Origin: Pseudomonas sp. ADAK13
GTDB lineage: Bacteria; Pseudomonadota; Gammaproteobacteria; Pseudomonadales; Pseudomonadaceae
Length of the DNA: 64,000 nt
Assembly: GCF_012935715.1 (NCBI RefSeq)
Contig: NZ_CP052860.1
Span: 4,154,001-4,218,000, forward strand
Reading direction: 5' to 3'
The position numbers were made by a program, and so were the translations under genes. The notes below the pieces were generated by a model. That model saw only the letters and a list, made by a program, of their open reading frames with translations. It ran no database searches and was not told the DNA's origin. Below, piece after piece: positions 20,445-28,018 of the stretch; positions within the stretch are counted from its first letter, which is position 1, and every line of letters begins with the position of its first letter.

Positions 20445-20723
20445 ATGAAAGCCTGGATGTGTGTGCCTGTGATCGTGTTGGCCCTGGCCGGTTGTGCCGG
20501 GAAAACTGCTTATCGCGACAGCTGCGGCACGCAACTGGATGCTGCGTGGCACGAACTGGACCTGGCCAAGGCCGAAGGCTTTGCCGGCACCGTGAGTTAT
20601 TCCAAGGCCCTTTCATTGCTGACTGGCGCCAAGACCCAGCAGCAGTTCGAAGCCTTCGAAGGCTGCTCGAACAAGGCCGAAAAAGCCCGCTTCTATATTC
20701 GTGAGTCTCGTGCAGGGCGTTGA
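20445..20723 (+). CDS. Small lipoprotein, unknown function
   Basis: 92 aa. Lipobox VLALAGC at residues 10-16 after a short hydrophobic signal, so the mature protein would be lipid-anchored. The rest is helical and charged (AAWHELDLAKAEGFAGTVSYSKALSLLTGAKTQQQFE) with two more cysteines. ATG 20445 follows GAGG by about 9 bases. I recognise it only as a conserved-looking Pseudomonas type, not by name. Confidence 0.7.
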   Translation: MKAWMCVPVIVLALAGCAGKTAYRDSCGTQLDAAWHELDLAKAEGFAGTVSYSKALSLLTGAKTQQQFEAFEGCSNKAEKARFYIRESRAGR

Positions 20724-20817
20724 TCCCGGTCAGGGTGTCAGGGAGCGGTAATCGTTAGGGTTGTACGTGGCGTTTGTATTGCCAGGCGCCACGCTAGTCA
20801 GTTAACAGGGGAAGCGC

Positions 20818-21582
20818 ATGGCAGGGTTGGTAGATCAGTTGGTCGCTCAGGTCATTGGCCTGGAAGTAGGGTTGCTGAACTGCCAGGCGCGCCTCGCCGC
20901 CGTCACGGACGACGAGGCCCTGCATGGCCTGCGCACCACCGTGCGGCGCTTGCGCAGCCTGTTGCGGCCATTGCGCGGGTTGCCCGGTGTCGAGCAACTC
21001 GAACAGGCCGCCAGCGCCGTCGGCCAACTGACTACACCCTTTCGCGACCGTGAAGTGCTGGCCGCGTACCTCCATCAGCACGGCTATCACGAGGCGGCTG
21101 ACCGGCGTACCCGGCAGCAGGCGGCCACCTACCGCTCGGTCGCACAAGGGCCGGAGCTGGCGCAACTGCTGTTGATCCTCGAGGCATTCCCCCGCTTTAT
21201 CCGCGCCTCCCAACGGCAGAAGCTGCTCAAGGGTCTGCGCGCGCGCATTGAAAAACGTTTGGCCAAGCAATGGAAACGGCTCGGCGAGGCACTCCACGAC
21301 CCGAACCATGACCGTCACCGCCTGCGCCTGTTGATCAAGCGCGTGCGTTATGCGGCCGAGGCTTATCCCGAGCTGGACAAGCTGCCCCCCAAAGCCGTGT
21401 CCCGTCTCAAGGCCGCTCAAGGTGCCCTCGGCGATTGGCACGACTGCTGGCAATGGCTGGCGCAAGCCGGGCACGAGCCCGATTTGCAGCCGTGCGTGCC
21501 CGGCTGGCACCGCACCATGGCCAAGGCCGAAGGGCAGGCGGATCGTGTGCTCGATAAGCTGAGTGCTGACTGCTTCGCTTGA
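20818..21582 (+). CDS. CHAD domain protein
   Basis: 254 aa, nearly all a CHAD domain: conserved His and basic residues in ALHGLRTTVRRLRSLLRPLRG (about 38-58) and HDPNHDRHRLRLLIKRVRYAAE, and the closing ALGDWHDCWQWL. CHAD domains bind inorganic polyphosphate. No CYTH domain is fused. The ribosome site AGGGGAA lies just upstream of ATG 20818. Its role in this cell is inferred from the family. Confidence 0.85.
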   Translation: MAGLVDQLVAQVIGLEVGLLNCQARLAAVTDDEALHGLRTTVRRLRSLLRPLRGLPGVEQLEQAASAVGQLTTPFRDREVLAAYLHQHGYHEAADRRTRQQAATYRSVAQGPELAQLLLILEAFPRFIRASQRQKLLKGLRARIEKRLAKQWKRLGEALHDPNHDRHRLRLLIKRVRYAAEAYPELDKLPPKAVSRLKAAQGALGDWHDCWQWLAQAGHEPDLQPCVPGWHRTMAKAEGQADRVLDKLSADCFA

Positions 21583-21683
21583 GTCCGCGGCCTATCTGTC
21601 CGGCTTTTTGGCTGGAATAGGTGCTGTACGGCGCAGGCCGGGTGGTTAAGATCCCTCAATCCTTTTTTCAAGTTGAGATCGCC

Positions 21684-22481
21684 ATGCGCTTTAGTGATTT
21701 GCTCGACGCTGCCCGCAACCATCCCCTGGATGTTTCGATCCCTGCCGAATGGGCCCAGGGCCGTGCCACTTTTGGCGGCCTGGTGGTGGCGTTGCAATAC
21801 GAAGCCCTGCGTGCACAGGTTCCGGCAGATCGCCCGCTGCGTTCGCTGGCGGTTACCTTTGTCGGCCCGGTGGCGCCGGATGTTTCGGCAAGCTACGAAG
21901 TCGAAGTGCTGCGCGAAGGCAAGGCTGTCAGCCAACTGCTGGGTCGTGTGGTGCAGAACGGTGAAGTGATGACCCTGGTGCAGGCCAGTTTTGGCGCCTC
22001 GCGGCCATCGCAGATCGATGTTGAAGCCGAACCGGCGCCCACCTTCAAACACTGGGATGAGTGCCAGGAGTTGCCTTACATCAAAGGGGTGACACCGGAG
22101 TTCATGCGGCACCTGGCGATGCGCTGGAGTGTGGGTGGCCTGCCATTCACCGGCAATAAATCCCGTGAGATGGGCGGCTGGGTGCGCTTGCGTGGCGATG
22201 TGAAGGAAGAGCCGCTGACCGAAGCGCATATCCTGGCGCTGGTGGATGCGTGGCCCCCGTCGGTGTTACCGCACCTGACCCAACCAGCCGCGGGCAGCAC
22301 CCTGACCTGGACCATCGAATTCGTGCAGCCGCTGCAGACCCTCAGCACCCTGGACTGGTGCCAGTACTTGGTCCATATCGAGTATGCCCGCGACGGCTAC
22401 GGCCATGCCGCTGCGCAGCTGTGGAGCCCCGACGGCCAGTTGATCGCTATCAGCCGTCAGTCGGTGGTGGTGTTCGCCTGA
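21684..22481 (+). CDS. Acyl-CoA thioesterase family protein (double hotdog)
   Basis: 265 aa. The N-terminal hotdog starts with the recognisable WAQGRATFGGLVVALQYEALR; a second hotdog domain spans about 130-265, with DAWPPSVLPHLTQPAAGSTLTWTIEF. This is the layout of TesB-like/thioesterase-family proteins that cleave acyl-CoA in the cytoplasm. ATG 21684 is chosen because the family start follows it. Convergent with the small membrane protein, 4 bases apart. Confidence 0.85.
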   Translation: MRFSDLLDAARNHPLDVSIPAEWAQGRATFGGLVVALQYEALRAQVPADRPLRSLAVTFVGPVAPDVSASYEVEVLREGKAVSQLLGRVVQNGEVMTLVQASFGASRPSQIDVEAEPAPTFKHWDECQELPYIKGVTPEFMRHLAMRWSVGGLPFTGNKSREMGGWVRLRGDVKEEPLTEAHILALVDAWPPSVLPHLTQPAAGSTLTWTIEFVQPLQTLSTLDWCQYLVHIEYARDGYGHAAAQLWSPDGQLIAISRQSVVVFA

Positions 22482-22485
22482 GGCT

Positions 22486-22758
22486 TCAGACCAGCAGGTG
22501 TTGATCATGGGAGGCGTCGCTGGCGCGGGCCTCCAGGCGACGACCGTGGTGCTGCAATGCCAGTGCCGCCACAATGCCGACAACGCCAATAGCCACACTT
22601 GCCGGGTTCTCGCTGAACACCCCGGACACCATCAACAGGAAGCCGATCACCAGCAGGGGCAGCGCCAGCAGTTGCAACACTTGATTGGTCCCATGCTGAT
22701 GATTTTGCGGGTGGGTGCGCCATTGCCAGGCGGGGAGATTTGGATGACGTTTGCCCAT
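22486..22758 (-). CDS. Small two-span membrane protein, unknown function
   Basis: 90 aa: a polar N-terminus rich in H, Q and N (LPAWQWRTHPQNHQHGTNQ), then two hydrophobic stretches (LLALPLLVIGFLLMVSGVF and ASVAIGVVGIVAALALQ) and a basic His-containing tail. ATG 22758 follows AGAGGA by about 9 bases. Not recognised; similar small proteins occur in pseudomonads. Confidence 0.65.
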   Translation of the reverse strand: MGKRHPNLPAWQWRTHPQNHQHGTNQVLQLLALPLLVIGFLLMVSGVFSENPASVAIGVVGIVAALALQHHGRRLEARASDASHDQHLLV

Positions 22759-22866
22759 GATCGTGATTCCTCTGTCCGTTGAAACATCTTGAACAGAGTG
22801 TAGGCCGGGCAGGGTGGGGCGGCGAATCAAGGATGGCTATGGGGGCCATAGCCATCCCTTTAAGGT

Positions 22867-24348
22867 TTACAGCTTCAACTGGCCGATGGCCTTGTTCAGT
22901 TCCCCGGCCAGGGTTGCCAGCTCATTGCTGGTGGTCGCCGAGTCCACAGTCTGTTGCACGGTGTTCTCGGTGACGTCTCGAATGCTCACCACTGCCCGAT
23001 TCATTTCCTCGGCCACATGGCTTTGTTGTTCGGCGGCGACGGCAATCTGCGTGTTGCTCTCGCGCATTTGCGCCACGGCGCCGGTGATTTCGGCGAGGGC
23101 AATCCCGGCTTCCTGAGCCTGTTGCACACAGTCGTCGGCCTTGAACGAGCTTTCCTGCATGAAGTCCACCGCGTCCCGGGTGCCGGCTTGCAGGGCTGAA
23201 ACCATGCGCGTGATTTCATCGGTGGAGCTTTGCACGCGCTTGGCCAGGTTGCGCACCTCATCGGCGACCACGGCAAAGCCCCGGCCCATTTCGCCGGCGC
23301 GGGCGGCTTCGATGGCGGCGTTCAGGGCCAGCAGGTTGGTCTGCTCGGCGATGCTGTGAATCACCCCGACCACCCCGTTGATTTTCTGGCTGTCCTCGGC
23401 CAGTTTCTGGATCATTTCGGCGGTCTGCTGCACGCCGGTGGACAGCCCGGCAATCGAGCGCTGTACCCGGCTGACCACTTCCTGGCCGCTGCCGGCGAGG
23501 GTGTCGGCCGTCTGGGACAGGTCGCGGGTAGCGCCGGCGTGCTGGGCGATATGGTAGACGGTGGCGGTCATCTCGTTGATTGCGGTGGCGGCCTGGTCGG
23601 TTTCGCTTTGCTGGCCGAGCATGCCGTGCTGCACTTCGTTCATGCTGCTGGCCAGGCGTGCGGCGCCGTCGTCCAGTTGCTTGGCGGTGCGCGCGACGGT
23701 GTTGACCACCCGTTGATAACCCGCCTGCATCGCGTTAAAGGCACTGGCCATCTGCCCGACCTCGTCCTCGCAGGCCAAGGGCACGCGGGCCGCGAGGTCG
23801 CCGGTTTTTTCGACGTGCAGCATCACGTCTTTCAAGGTGTTGAGCTGGCTCAGCAGAAAACGGATCAGCAACTGTGAGGCGCCAAGCATCGCCAGCATCA
23901 GAATCATGACCGCCACCGCGTAGTTGGCGAAACGTTCTTCGAACACTTGGCTCAGGCTGGGGGCGTAGGCCAGCACGGCGACGTGTTGGCCGTCGGCGCG
24001 GGTGATCACCTCGGCGCCCATCAGCGGGTTTTCGCCGAACAGTGGCATGGGGTTGATATCCACCCAGCCGTTGGCCGAGTCGAGGGCTGACAGATCCTGG
24101 TCGCCCAGCTGTGGGAGTTTGCCCTTGGCAAATGTCAGCCAGTGCTCGCCCTTGGGCAGTGGCTGGCCGGCGGGCCAAGCACCGAGCAAGTGCGCCTGGG
24201 CTTGCGCCGACGCCTGGGAGGCGTGGCTGCGGGCCTGCTGTTCGAGCTGCACGGCGTACAACACCAGCAACAGGGTGGTGATGAACGCGACCGCGTTGAC
24301 GGCCCAGAATTTGTACTTCAGTGAGATGTTGCTAAGCCAGGCACCCAT
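22867..24348 (-). CDS. Methyl-accepting chemotaxis protein
   Basis: 493 aa. First membrane span about 13-33, a short periplasmic part of about 110 residues, second span about 143-165, HAMP domain (about 165-220), and a C-terminal signalling domain with the highly conserved tip [37 protein letters not shown]. The periplasmic part is short and has no recognised ligand fold. It sends signals to CheA; ligand unknown. The frame upstream to 24435 lacks a good start site. Confidence 0.93.
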   Translation of the reverse strand: MGAWLSNISLKYKFWAVNAVAFITTLLLVLYAVQLEQQARSHASQASAQAQAHLLGAWPAGQPLPKGEHWLTFAKGKLPQLGDQDLSALDSANGWVDINPMPLFGENPLMGAEVITRADGQHVAVLAYAPSLSQVFEERFANYAVAVMILMLAMLGASQLLIRFLLSQLNTLKDVMLHVEKTGDLAARVPLACEDEVGQMASAFNAMQAGYQRVVNTVARTAKQLDDGAARLASSMNEVQHGMLGQQSETDQAATAINEMTATVYHIAQHAGATRDLSQTADTLAGSGQEVVSRVQRSIAGLSTGVQQTAEMIQKLAEDSQKINGVVGVIHSIAEQTNLLALNAAIEAARAGEMGRGFAVVADEVRNLAKRVQSSTDEITRMVSALQAGTRDAVDFMQESSFKADDCVQQAQEAGIALAEITGAVAQMRESNTQIAVAAEQQSHVAEEMNRAVVSIRDVTENTVQQTVDSATTSNELATLAGELNKAIGQLKL

Positions 24349-24444
24349 GGAAGGTTTTCTCTGATAGCGGAAACAGCATTGGCAAGGTGCCATTATTGTG
24401 CCGCTATCGAGTCGACAGGTTTTGATATGGGTCAATGCGCCGCG

Positions 24445-25251
24445 TCAATCCGGCACAGGCAATCCAAAAAACGCGCGGGCGCAGGCGGTAGTGTGTTGCG
24501 CGAGGTCTTCCACGGTCTCTTCGCGGTGCAAGGCCACTTCCCGCAGGATCTCCGGCAAATAGGCCGGCTCGTTGCGACCGTTTTTCGGCTTGGGCCGCAG
24601 GGTTCGTGGCAGCAGGTAGGGCGCGTCGCTTTCGAGCATCAGACGGCCCCGGGGAATTTCCCTGACCAGCGGATGCAGGTGCGTCCCGCGACGCTCGTCG
24701 CAGATCCAGCCGGTGATGCCGATATGCAGGTCCAGGTCGAGGTAGCTGAACAATGCGCGCTGCTCGCCGGTGAAGCAGTGCACCACAGCGGCGGACAGGT
24801 GATCGCGATAGTCCCGCAGGATTTCCAGCAGGCGCTGGTTGGCGTCGCGTTCGTGGAGGAATACCGGGAGTTTCAGCTCCACGGCCAGGGCCAGATGCTC
24901 TTCGAGGACTTTTTCCTGCTGGGGGCGCGGCGAGAAGTCCCGGTTGAAGTCCAGCCCGCATTCACCCACCGCACGTACACGGCTTTCCTTGAGCAAACCG
25001 CGCAGGCGCCTGGCGCTTTCGGCATTCCAGTCACTGGCGGAGTGGGGGTGGATACCGGCAGTGGCGAACAGGCGTTGCCCGCTTTCGTCCAACTGCTGGC
25101 ACAGCTCCAGGGCCTGTTCGCTGCCGTCGACACTGGTACCGGTGAGCACCAATTGGCTCACCCCGGCGGCGTAGGCACGGTCGAGAACGGCCTGGTGCTT
25201 TTCGTCGAAACTTGGGTTGGTCAGGTTGACGCCGATATCAATGAGTTGCAT
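24445..25251 (-). CDS. tatD: TatD-family metal-dependent hydrolase
   Basis: 268 aa. The start [15 protein letters not shown] lacks the N-terminal HxH of YcfH-type enzymes and matches true TatD. Further blocks are [56 protein letters not shown] and [13 protein letters not shown], which carry the metal-binding Glu, His and Asp. It is a 3'-5' DNA/RNA exonuclease type enzyme of the cytoplasm. Stands alone, not in a tat operon. Confidence 0.93.
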   Translation of the reverse strand: MQLIDIGVNLTNPSFDEKHQAVLDRAYAAGVSQLVLTGTSVDGSEQALELCQQLDESGQRLFATAGIHPHSASDWNAESARRLRGLLKESRVRAVGECGLDFNRDFSPRPQQEKVLEEHLALAVELKLPVFLHERDANQRLLEILRDYRDHLSAAVVHCFTGEQRALFSYLDLDLHIGITGWICDERRGTHLHPLVREIPRGRLMLESDAPYLLPRTLRPKPKNGRNEPAYLPEILREVALHREETVEDLAQHTTACARAFFGLPVPD

Positions 25252-25489
25252 GGTGCTACCTCCGCCTGCGGTCGGAAAGCATATCAGAGCTGTAGATTTA
25301 TAAGAAAAGCCAAGAACTACAACGAGTTAAAGCTGTCTTTGAAAGTCGCAAGTAACACCGTGTTTGGTTTGTCGCCATCTGCCGTGCAACCCTTGTGCCC
25401 AAAGCCTGCGCTCATGGCGCTCTGTTTCTGTCCCCCAACGCCTCGTTTTTCGCGAAGCAATGGGCAGTATTCTTTCTTCCGGAGAGCGG

Positions 25490-26911
25490 ATGATCCGACC
25501 CTCGGCGTTGCTTGTGTTGTGCCTGACGTTACTGCTGCCCATGGCGGCGGTTGCGCGTCTGGACGGGCCGCTGGAAGTGACCAAACCCGGCAAGGTCCGC
25601 GACCTCGCGGAAATCCGCAGCAGCCGCACCCTGCGGGTGTTGGTCAACCAGAGTCGCAACAGTTCCGGCGAAGTCCAGGGCCAGGCCATCGGTGTTGAAT
25701 ACCATCGCCTGCGCGCTTTCGAGCAGTACCTCAACGGTCACGCCCGTGACGGAGAGGAAATCAACCTCAAGATTATTCCCAAGGCCAAGGATCAGTTGAT
25801 CGGCGCGTTGGCCCGCGGCGAGGGCGACCTGGTGGCGCCCGGCGAATTGCTCGATGTGAAGGCGGCGCACAAGATTGCCACCAGCGACCCGATTGCGAGC
25901 GACGTGCCGTTGTGGCTGGTGGGGCTCAAGGGCGAGCGACGGTTTACCAAACTGGAGCAACTGTCCGGGCGCACGCTGGCGCTGACCACCGGCAGCGCCG
26001 CGTCGGATGCGATCAATCAGGTCAACCAGAAACTGGCGCTGCACAAGTTGCCACCGGTGAAGGTGGAGTGGGTAGACCCCAGCCTGGCGGTGGAGGACGT
26101 GCTGGAGATGGTCCAGGCCGGGATTTTCCACCTGACCATCGTCGAGCGACCGATTGCCGAGCGCTGGGCGAAGATCCTGCCCAAGCTGCGTTTTGACCGG
26201 CAAGTAACCATCAGCGAACCGGGCCAAGAGTATTGGTTCGTACGCCAGGATGCCTCGATGCTGCGGGCCAGTATCGACCGTTTCCTCAAGACCTACCGCA
26301 CCCCGTCCGACCAGGATGTGGCCTTCCAGCGCATCTACCGCCGTCTCTATCAAGTACGTTATCCACTGGCCCGGGCCGACCGCCAGCGCCTGGAAAAGCT
26401 GCGCCCGGTGCTGCAAAAGCATGCCCGGGAGCAAGGCATGGACTGGCTGAACCTGGCCGCGTTGGCCTTCAAGGAGTCGGCCCTCGACCCCGGCGCTCGC
26501 AGCAGTGGCGGCCCCACCGGCCTGATGCAGATCACCCCGTCGGCGGCGCAACGGGTCGGGGTCAATAACATCGAGAACCTGGACAGCAACGTGCAAGCGG
26601 GCGCGCGGTACCTGGCGATGATCCGGCGCAAGTTTTTCTCAAGCCCCAAACTCAATGAGCGCGAACGCATGGCCTTCGTCCTGGCGGCCTACAACATGGG
26701 CCCCGAGCGGGTTCAGGGAATGCGCGCCGAAGCCCGGCGCCGGGGGCTCAACCCGAATCAATGGTTTTTCCAGGTCGAGCGCATTGCCATGGAGCAAGTG
26801 GGAATGGGCGGCGTCAGCTATGTTAATAGCGTGAACAAGTATTACTTGGCGTTTGATCGGGAGCGGGAGTCCCTTGAGCCACCGGCAGCGAAAATTGCCT
26901 CGCGCAAGTAA
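25490..26911 (+). CDS. MltF-like lytic transglycosylase with periplasmic binding domain
   Basis: 473 aa. Signal peptide (about 1-23), then a family 3 solute-binding-like domain (about 40-270, EIRSSRTLRVLVNQS..IGVEYHRLRAFEQYL) and a C-terminal SLT domain with catalytic Glu in ALAFKESALDP followed by GPTGLMQITPSAAQRVGV and AAYNMGP. It cleaves peptidoglycan glycan strands in the periplasm. MltF proper is lipid-anchored; no lipobox is evident here, so it is a paralogue of the MltF2 sort. ATG 25490 follows GGAG. Confidence 0.87.
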   Translation: MIRPSALLVLCLTLLLPMAAVARLDGPLEVTKPGKVRDLAEIRSSRTLRVLVNQSRNSSGEVQGQAIGVEYHRLRAFEQYLNGHARDGEEINLKIIPKAKDQLIGALARGEGDLVAPGELLDVKAAHKIATSDPIASDVPLWLVGLKGERRFTKLEQLSGRTLALTTGSAASDAINQVNQKLALHKLPPVKVEWVDPSLAVEDVLEMVQAGIFHLTIVERPIAERWAKILPKLRFDRQVTISEPGQEYWFVRQDASMLRASIDRFLKTYRTPSDQDVAFQRIYRRLYQVRYPLARADRQRLEKLRPVLQKHAREQGMDWLNLAALAFKESALDPGARSSGGPTGLMQITPSAAQRVGVNNIENLDSNVQAGARYLAMIRRKFFSSPKLNERERMAFVLAAYNMGPERVQGMRAEARRRGLNPNQWFFQVERIAMEQVGMGGVSYVNSVNKYYLAFDRERESLEPPAAKIASRK

Positions 26912-27014
26912 TCTATTTTTTCGATGTTAATTAGGCAATTTATCGGCTTTTATCATTGTTTAAACTGATTAATATAGCGGCCAACCAACCCCTACCTTGA
27001 AAAGGATTATCAGC

Positions 27015-27449
27015 ATGAGCCCATTGATCACCCGAATCCTCTCCACCCGCGCCGGCTACGGCCTGACCGTTCTGCGAATTTTTGTCGGAATTATCTTCGC
27101 CGCTCACGGTTCGCAGAAACTCTTTGGCTGGTTTGGCGGTGGCGGCCTGGCGGGCACGGCCCAATGGATGGAAAGTATCGGCCTGGCGCCGGGTACCTTG
27201 ATGGCCGTGTTGTCCGGCGGTACCGAGTTCTTCGCCGGGCTGGCGCTGATCATCGGTTTGCTGGCAAGGCCTGCGGCGCTGGGCCTGACGATCATTTCCC
27301 TGGTGGCGATTTTCTCGGTGCATATCCATAACGGTTTGTTCATGGCCAACAACGGTTATGAGTTCGCCCTGGCGCTGCTGGGCGGTACGCTGGCGGTGTT
27401 GCTGGAAGGTGCAGGCAAACTGTCTGCCGACCGCGCCATCACTCACTGA
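27015..27449 (+). CDS. DoxX-family membrane protein
   Basis: 144 aa with four hydrophobic spans. The DoxX signature AAHGSQKLFGWFGGGGLAGTAQWMESIGL is clear near residue 25-55, and GLFMANNGYEFALALLGGTLAVLLEGAG closes it. These proteins are linked to redox and sulfur stress, but function here is unknown. ATG 27015 follows AAGGA at 9 bases. Ends at a strong terminator. Confidence 0.9.
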   Translation: MSPLITRILSTRAGYGLTVLRIFVGIIFAAHGSQKLFGWFGGGGLAGTAQWMESIGLAPGTLMAVLSGGTEFFAGLALIIGLLARPAALGLTIISLVAIFSVHIHNGLFMANNGYEFALALLGGTLAVLLEGAGKLSADRAITH

Positions 27450-27467
27450 TCCCGCGAAATTCCCTTT

Positions 27468-27493
27468 AAAGGCCCGCCCCGTGCGGGCCTTTT
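27468..27493 (+). terminator. Terminator of the DoxX gene
   Basis: Ten-base stem AAAGGCCCGC / GCGGGCCTTT with loop CCCGT, then TTCGTT. It lies 20 bases after the stop. Confidence 0.85.
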
Positions 27494-27508
27494 CGTTGCC
27501 AGGGATTC

Positions 27509-27538
27509 TTGACACCGCCCTAGCGGCTTCTCTAGGAT
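27509..27538 (+). promoter_or_regulatory. Sigma-70 promoter of the structured leader and 102-aa gene
   Basis: TTGACA at 27509-27514, 18-base spacer, TAGGAT at 27533-27538. Predicted transcription start is about 27545, right before the first stem of the leader. Confidence 0.7.
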
Positions 27539-27545
27539 GTTGCCC

Positions 27546-27705
27546 ATGCGCCGATTTAAACAGCTAATTGCGGGGCGCCACCGGTGACTGATCACAGTCC
27601 CGACAGAAGCCAGAGCCCATGGGCCGGTTTCGAAATTCCGCTAAAGCGCTGGTTCGGTGTTGCCTCTCACCTGCCCGCAGACTTTCGAGGCAGAGACACG
27701 ACACG
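27546..27705 (+). ncRNA. Structured 5' leader, SAM-II/SAM-V-like pseudoknot riboswitch candidate
   Basis: Seen: P1 stem GCGCC (27548-27552) / GGCGC (27574-27578); loop GATTTAAACAGCTAATTGC; 3' strand AAATTCCGCTAAAGCGCTGG (27633-27652), whose GCTG (27648-27651) pairs with CAGC (27561-27564) to close an H-type pseudoknot. Between them sits an insert closed by ACCGG / CCGGT (27580-27584 with 27624-27628) holding hairpin GACTG / CAGTC. Downstream GTGT+TGCCTC (27657-27666) pairs with GAGGCA+ACAC (27687-27699), covering the Shine-Dalgarno. Known, from memory: SAM-II has P1, a GATTTAA loop and a 3' AAAT..GCTAAA strand. Inference: a SAM-sensing translational switch. A short frame of 13 codons (27546-27587) overlaps P1. 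Confidence 0.55.
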
Positions 27706-28014
27706 ATGAATGCACTACGCCCCCTCATACGCCTGGCCCCGATCACCGCGGACCTTACCCAACGCAATCCGAAAATCCTTCTGGGCGGCAAGCACCAGCC
27801 GACGCTGTTGCGCTATCTGGATGGCTGGCCGCGCCGTACGGGGCGGCCTTCGGCGTTTCTGATCCAGTTTGTCGAAGACGGCGACTCCCTCGCGCGCTTT
27901 GCATCCAACAGCTTTGACCTGGCCGTGATTCAAGCGCCGAGTGCGAGTGATGCGGGCGAAGTGATACGCCAGTTGACCCGTATTGCCCGGCAAGGGCTGA
28001 TCGCCCGGCGTTGA
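27706..28014 (+). CDS. Short conserved-looking protein with faint methyltransferase resemblance
   Basis: 102 aa, MNALRPLIRLAPITADLTQRNPK.. The middle part (FASNSFDLAVIQAPSASDAGEVIRQLTRIARQGLI) looks like the FDLV.. segment and following helix of class I SAM-dependent methyltransferases, but there is no GxGxG SAM loop, so it is at best a partial or degenerate fold. ATG 27706 is the only start compatible with the frame end and with the purine-rich GAGGCAGAGA upstream. It is preceded by a strongly structured leader and its own promoter, and ends 4 bases before the convergent GldG-like gene. Confidence 0.7.
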   Translation: MNALRPLIRLAPITADLTQRNPKILLGGKHQPTLLRYLDGWPRRTGRPSAFLIQFVEDGDSLARFASNSFDLAVIQAPSASDAGEVIRQLTRIARQGLIARR

Positions 28015-28018
28015 ACCC

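Noticed and set aside
24483..24495. GGCGGTAG, resembling the ops element of polysaccharide operons
   Set aside because: It lies inside the tatD coding region, far from any polysaccharide operon.
27579..27633. Cobalamin riboswitch reading of the 27.5 kb leader
   Set aside because: The B12-box and the GCCACTG core are not present in order; the pseudoknot arrangement fits SAM-II/SAM-V-like RNA better.
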